Source: DAOUMF01 sp034411955
GTDB taxonomy: Bacteria > Chloroflexota > Dehalococcoidia > SM23-28-2 > RBG-16-64-32
Length of the DNA: 8,200 bases
Direction: 5' to 3'
Assembly (NCBI GenBank): GCA_034411955.1
Contig: DAOUMF010000177.1
Coordinates: 1 to 8,200, forward strand
Positions 6,782 through 8,200 of this stretch are shown here, piece by piece; the first letter of the stretch is position 1, and the number at the start of each line of letters is the position of its first letter. Position numbers and translations under genes: made by a program. The notes below the pieces were generated by a model. That model did no database searches and was not told the DNA's origin. It saw nothing but the letters and a program-made list of their open reading frames with translations.

Positions 6782-7264
6782 ATGCAATGCGCTCGCCACT
6801 CCAGCGTCGAGACCGAGCTCACCTGCGGGCGCTGCGAGACCCCCATCTGCCCCCGCTGCACCGTCTTCACCGACGTAGGCGCCCGCTGCCCCACCTGCGC
6901 CCCCGCCCGCAAGCTCCCTCAGTTTGAGATCGGGCCCCTCTACCTCCTTCGGGGAGGCGCCGCCGCCCTCGCCGCCGGCGCTGGCCTGGGGGCCGTCTGG
7001 GGCGCCCTTCTCCCCGGCAGCATCGGCTTCTTCGGCCTTCTCTTGGCCGCCCTCCTGGGATACCTGATCGCCGAGGCCGTAAGTGCAGCCACCAACCGGA
7101 AGTCCGGAACCCCCCTGCAGGTGGTGGCCGCCGGCGGCGCCATCGCCGCCTACCTGATACGCAACCTGGTGGCAGGGAACGAACTGCTGCCCGCCGACGA
7201 CCTGTTCGGATACATCGCCGTCATCATCGCCGGCGCCGTCGCCATTAGCCGCCTGCGCTACTGA
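6782..7264 (+). CDS. B-box-like zinc-binding domain plus multi-pass membrane protein, function unknown
   Basis: A 160-residue protein with a Cys/His-rich head and a membrane tail. The head has C3, H6, C15, C18, C23, C26, C36 and C39 (CARH, CGRC, CPRC, CPTC), enough to bind two zinc ions in a B-box or crossed zinc-ribbon fold. Very similar heads precede rhomboid proteases in actinobacteria, but no rhomboid GxSG/H pair is seen here. Residues about 50-160 hold three or four hydrophobic segments, including LLRGGAAALAAGAGLGAVWGALL, IGFFGLLLAALLGYLIAEAV, VVAAGGAIAAYLIRNLV and FGYIAVIIAGAVAISRL. The membrane segments are rich in Gly and Ala. It starts 21 bases after the PHP gene with no clear Shine-Dalgarno, and is probably the last gene of the rny operon. 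The zinc head may bind protein or nucleic acid at the membrane; nothing in the sequence says which. Confidence 0.85.
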   Translation: MQCARHSSVETELTCGRCETPICPRCTVFTDVGARCPTCAPARKLPQFEIGPLYLLRGGAAALAAGAGLGAVWGALLPGSIGFFGLLLAALLGYLIAEAVSAATNRKSGTPLQVVAAGGAIAAYLIRNLVAGNELLPADDLFGYIAVIIAGAVAISRLRY

Positions 7265-7266
7265 CC

Positions 7267-7300
7267 CCTTCGACAGGCCCAGGACAGGCCCTAGCGAAGG
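7267..7300. repeat. Repeat-like element in the convergent gap
   Basis: CCTTCG (7267-7272) and CGAAGG (7295-7300) are inverted. Between them GACAGGCCC occurs twice as a direct repeat (7272-7280 and 7283-7291), period 11. From memory it resembles the CTTCGACAGGCTCAGG-type dispersed palindromic repeats of many GC-rich genomes, here perhaps a degraded copy. It may also serve as a two-way transcription end, though no T-run follows. Confidence 0.4.
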
Positions 7301-7563
7301 ATCGCTGTGATCACCAGCCCGCCGGCGATAAACGCCACTATGAGGGCGATGCGCCGCAGATCACCAAGGACATAGCGGTGATCACGGGCGATGTGACGAC
7401 TCTGGGTGGAGCGATCCGGCTGGACGACCACAGGGGCCGCGGCCGGAGGGGGAGGTGATACAGGAGCCGTGGCCGCGGCATCGTCCGGAGCCGCTGTCTC
7501 CCGGTACAGCCGCTCCTTCCTTGATTTGCGCCGCCTCGCGGGCGGCCGATAGCGTCTAGGCAA
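7291..7563 (-). CDS. Small single-pass membrane protein, function unknown
   Basis: A 90-residue protein with three parts: a very basic start (PRRYRPPARRRKSRKERLYRE), a low-complexity Ala/Pro middle (about residues 23-50, including a PPPP run), and one C-terminal hydrophobic helix (about 72-89, IALIVAFIAGGLVITAIL) preceded by DLRRI. The positive residues before the helix predict a cytoplasmic N-terminus. I do not recognise a family domain. Support for a real gene is good: TTG start with GGGGAG on the minus strand (7569-7574) five bases away, a promoter with a perfect TATAAT upstream, and a hydrophobic C-terminus in place of the random Arg/Ala-rich sequence typical of false frames. It converges on the zinc-finger gene with a 26-base gap. 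The basic head could bind nucleic acid or acidic lipid; that is only a guess. Confidence 0.7.
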   Translation of the reverse strand: MPRRYRPPARRRKSRKERLYRETAAPDDAAATAPVSPPPPAAAPVVVQPDRSTQSRHIARDHRYVLGDLRRIALIVAFIAGGLVITAILR

Positions 7564-7595
7564 GACTACTCCCCGTCGCTGCTCAGTCGAATCGA

Positions 7596-7624
7596 ATTAT
7601 ACAGATTGTTCACGCCAAAGCCAA
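7596..7624 (-). promoter_or_regulatory. Predicted promoter of the small membrane protein gene (minus strand)
   Basis: On the minus strand: TTGGCT (7624-7619), 17-base spacer, and a perfect TATAAT (7601-7596). The start would be near 7589, giving a leader of about 26 bases before the TTG at 7563. It is divergent from the tRNA promoter, with 26 bases between the two -35 boxes. Confidence 0.65.
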
Positions 7625-7650
7625 CGATGGCGCGGACCGATGCGCCCACG

Positions 7651-7679
7651 TTGACACCTCTCATGACCCAATATAGAAT
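7651..7679 (+). promoter_or_regulatory. Near-consensus promoter of tRNA-Asp
   Basis: TTGACA (7651-7656), exactly 17 bases, then TAGAAT (7674-7679). Transcription is expected to begin near 7686, about 43 bases before the mature tRNA. This is one of the best promoters in the window, as suits a stable RNA gene. Confidence 0.8.
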
Positions 7680-7686
7680 AAGATGG

Positions 7687-7720
7687 CCCTCAGGAGGCCG
7701 TGCCGGCGCTTGAGGGTTTT
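7687..7720 (+). other. Terminator-like hairpin in the tRNA-Asp 5' leader
   Basis: CCCTCA (7687-7692) pairs with TGAGGG (7711-7716), and TTTT follows at once (7717-7720). Inside, GCC (7697-7699) can pair with GGC (7705-7707). The form is that of an intrinsic terminator, but it lies between the promoter and the tRNA, starting about one base after the predicted start of transcription. It may be an attenuator, a processing signal, or only a leader structure. Confidence 0.5.
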
Positions 7721-7728
7721 CCATGGGC

Positions 7729-7804
7729 GGCCCCGTGGTGTAGCGGTTAACATGCCAGCTTGTCAAGCTGGAGATCGTGGGTTCGAATCCCATCGGGGTC
7801 GCCA
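7729..7804 (+). tRNA. tRNA-Asp (anticodon GUC)
   Basis: A complete 76-base cloverleaf with encoded CCA. Acceptor stem GGCCCCG/CGGGGTC (one G-T pair), D arm GTGT-AGCGGTTA-ACAT, anticodon arm CCAGC-TTGTCAA-GCTGG with anticodon GTC at 7762-7764, variable loop AGATC, T arm GTGGG-TTCGAAT-CCCAT, discriminator G, then CCA at 7802-7804. Anticodon GUC reads both Asp codons (GAC, GAU) and discriminator G is normal for tRNA-Asp. It has its own promoter and is flanked by non-coding sequence, so it is probably a single-gene unit. No second copy of its 3' end is seen in the remaining 396 bases. Confidence 0.98.
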
Positions 7805-7821
7805 GTCACTGCAATAGGGAT

Positions 7822-7852
7822 ACCGCCCTCCTCAGATAGGGCGGCGGTTCTT
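7822..7852 (+). terminator. Candidate terminator of tRNA-Asp
   Basis: CCGCCCT (7823-7829) pairs perfectly with AGGGCGG (7838-7844). An alternative pairing joins ACCGCC (7822-7827) to GGCGGT (7843-7848), which puts TTCTT directly after the stem. It lies 18 bases after the tRNA end. The T-tract is short and broken, so the call rests on stem strength and position. Confidence 0.6.
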
Positions 7853-8126
7853 ACCAGGCCCTCGCACAGGGCAAAGAGAGGCACGAACGGCCTCTTCCCC
7901 GCACACTGGTTCACGATCGTGCGCTGACAGCGAGGAACCGCCGCGCGCAGCAGGGATCGCTGATAATCGCCCCTGGACGAGGGCCGCTGTGAACCGAGTC
8001 GTGTGGAGGCACGCGGTCTCTGGAACCGTGGGTTAAGGTCAATTACGCAAGCCTGGTCACCTATACGATTGTAGATCATCTGCATCAGGGTATGTAGATT
8101 CTATCCCAACCTAGCCTCGATGCGGC
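7853..8126. other. Stretch without a recognisable gene
   Basis: No frame on either strand looks like a real protein. Small stems exist: GCCCT/AGGGC (7858-7862, 7868-7872), the palindrome CACGATCGTG (7912-7921), and GGTTC/GAACC (7908-7912, 7935-7939) enclosing CGCT/AGCG. They match no RNA family I know. Base composition shifts from GC-rich to about 47% GC from about 8041 onward. Confidence 0.5.
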
Positions 8127-8155
8127 TCGACAAACTTATTTGTAGGCTTTATACT
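8127..8155 (+). promoter_or_regulatory. Predicted promoter pointing out of the window
   Basis: TCGACA (8127-8132), exactly 17 bases, then TATACT (8150-8155); each hexamer has five of six consensus bases. The start would be near 8162. The gene it serves must lie beyond base 8200; the only ATG after it (8178) opens a four-codon frame ending in TAG. Confidence 0.55.
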
Positions 8156-8200
8156 TCCAATAGGGGAAACACTGGGGGTATGAGTTCACGCTAGAGGGGG

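Noticed and set aside
7566..7793. Minus-strand frame reading GFEPTISSLTSWHVNRYTTGP
   Set aside because: This is the well-known false peptide made by translating the antisense strand of a tRNA gene; the tRNA-Asp explains it.
7908..7939. Nested stems (GGTTC/GAACC around CGCT/AGCG) as a possible small RNA
   Set aside because: The stems are short, no clear promoter sits just upstream, and they match no RNA family I know; in GC-rich DNA such stems occur by chance.
7747..8085. Minus-strand frame of 112 codons ending in DGIRTHDLQLDKLAC
   Set aside because: Its end is antisense translation of tRNA-Asp, and the rest has no domain, promoter or ribosome-binding site that I can see.
8178..8192. ATG with a four-codon frame after the last promoter
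   Set aside because: Too short to support as a gene; no upstream gene context inside the window.
1..8200. CRISPR array, insertion sequence, toxin-antitoxin or defence genes
   Set aside because: I looked for regular repeats, transposase motifs and small gene pairs on both strands and found none that hold up.

Overview
The window is GC-rich bacterial DNA with strongly C/G-ending codons, several GTG and TTG starts, and short or overlapping gene junctions. The set proC, yggT, recA, rny, ymdB-type phosphoesterase and PHP phosphoesterase is ordinary chromosomal housekeeping content. The recA/rny/ymdB grouping is familiar from Chloroflexota and Gram-positive lineages. Together with the base composition and the B-box-like membrane protein, this makes a Chloroflexota bacterium (perhaps Dehalococcoidia-like) my best guess. 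That is an inference and is not proven by any marker here.

Layout. 1-1009: the 3' part of proC, followed at once by a single-domain yggT whose best-supported start is a non-canonical ATC. 1028-2146: a recA promoter with a palindrome across its -35 box, then a full-length but divergent recA. 2169-3358: a second promoter with the same extended -10 as recA, driving a ferritin-like/VIT1 fusion protein (MbfA type, iron export or detoxification). 3359-3567: an AT-richer intergenic region with a strong sigma70-type promoter, hairpins and a bracketing inverted repeat. 3568-7264: an apparent operon of rny (RNase Y), a YmdB-type phosphodiesterase, a PHP phosphoesterase overlapping it by 4 bases, and a small zinc-finger membrane protein. 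7265-7563: a short convergent gap with a repeat-like sequence, then a minus-strand gene for a small one-pass membrane protein with its own promoter. 7651-7852: tRNA-Asp(GUC) with a near-consensus promoter, a terminator-like hairpin in its 5' leader, and a candidate terminator. 7853-8200: no gene seen. GC drops to about 47% in the last 160 bases (counted by hand), where a good promoter points out of the window.

How the parts fit. RNase Y starts mRNA decay at the membrane. YmdB-type and PHP-type phosphoesterases act on cyclic nucleotides, nucleotides or RNA ends, so 3568-6760 reads as an RNA/nucleotide turnover operon. RecA next to an iron-exporting ferritin fusion is compatible with a link between DNA repair and control of iron-driven oxidative damage, but each has its own promoter and the link is conjecture.

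I found no CRISPR array, intact mobile element, toxin-antitoxin pair or defence system. The most notable items are the ATC start of yggT, the altered adenine-contact residues in RecA, the ferritin-VIT fusion between recA and rny, and the hairpin in the tRNA leader.
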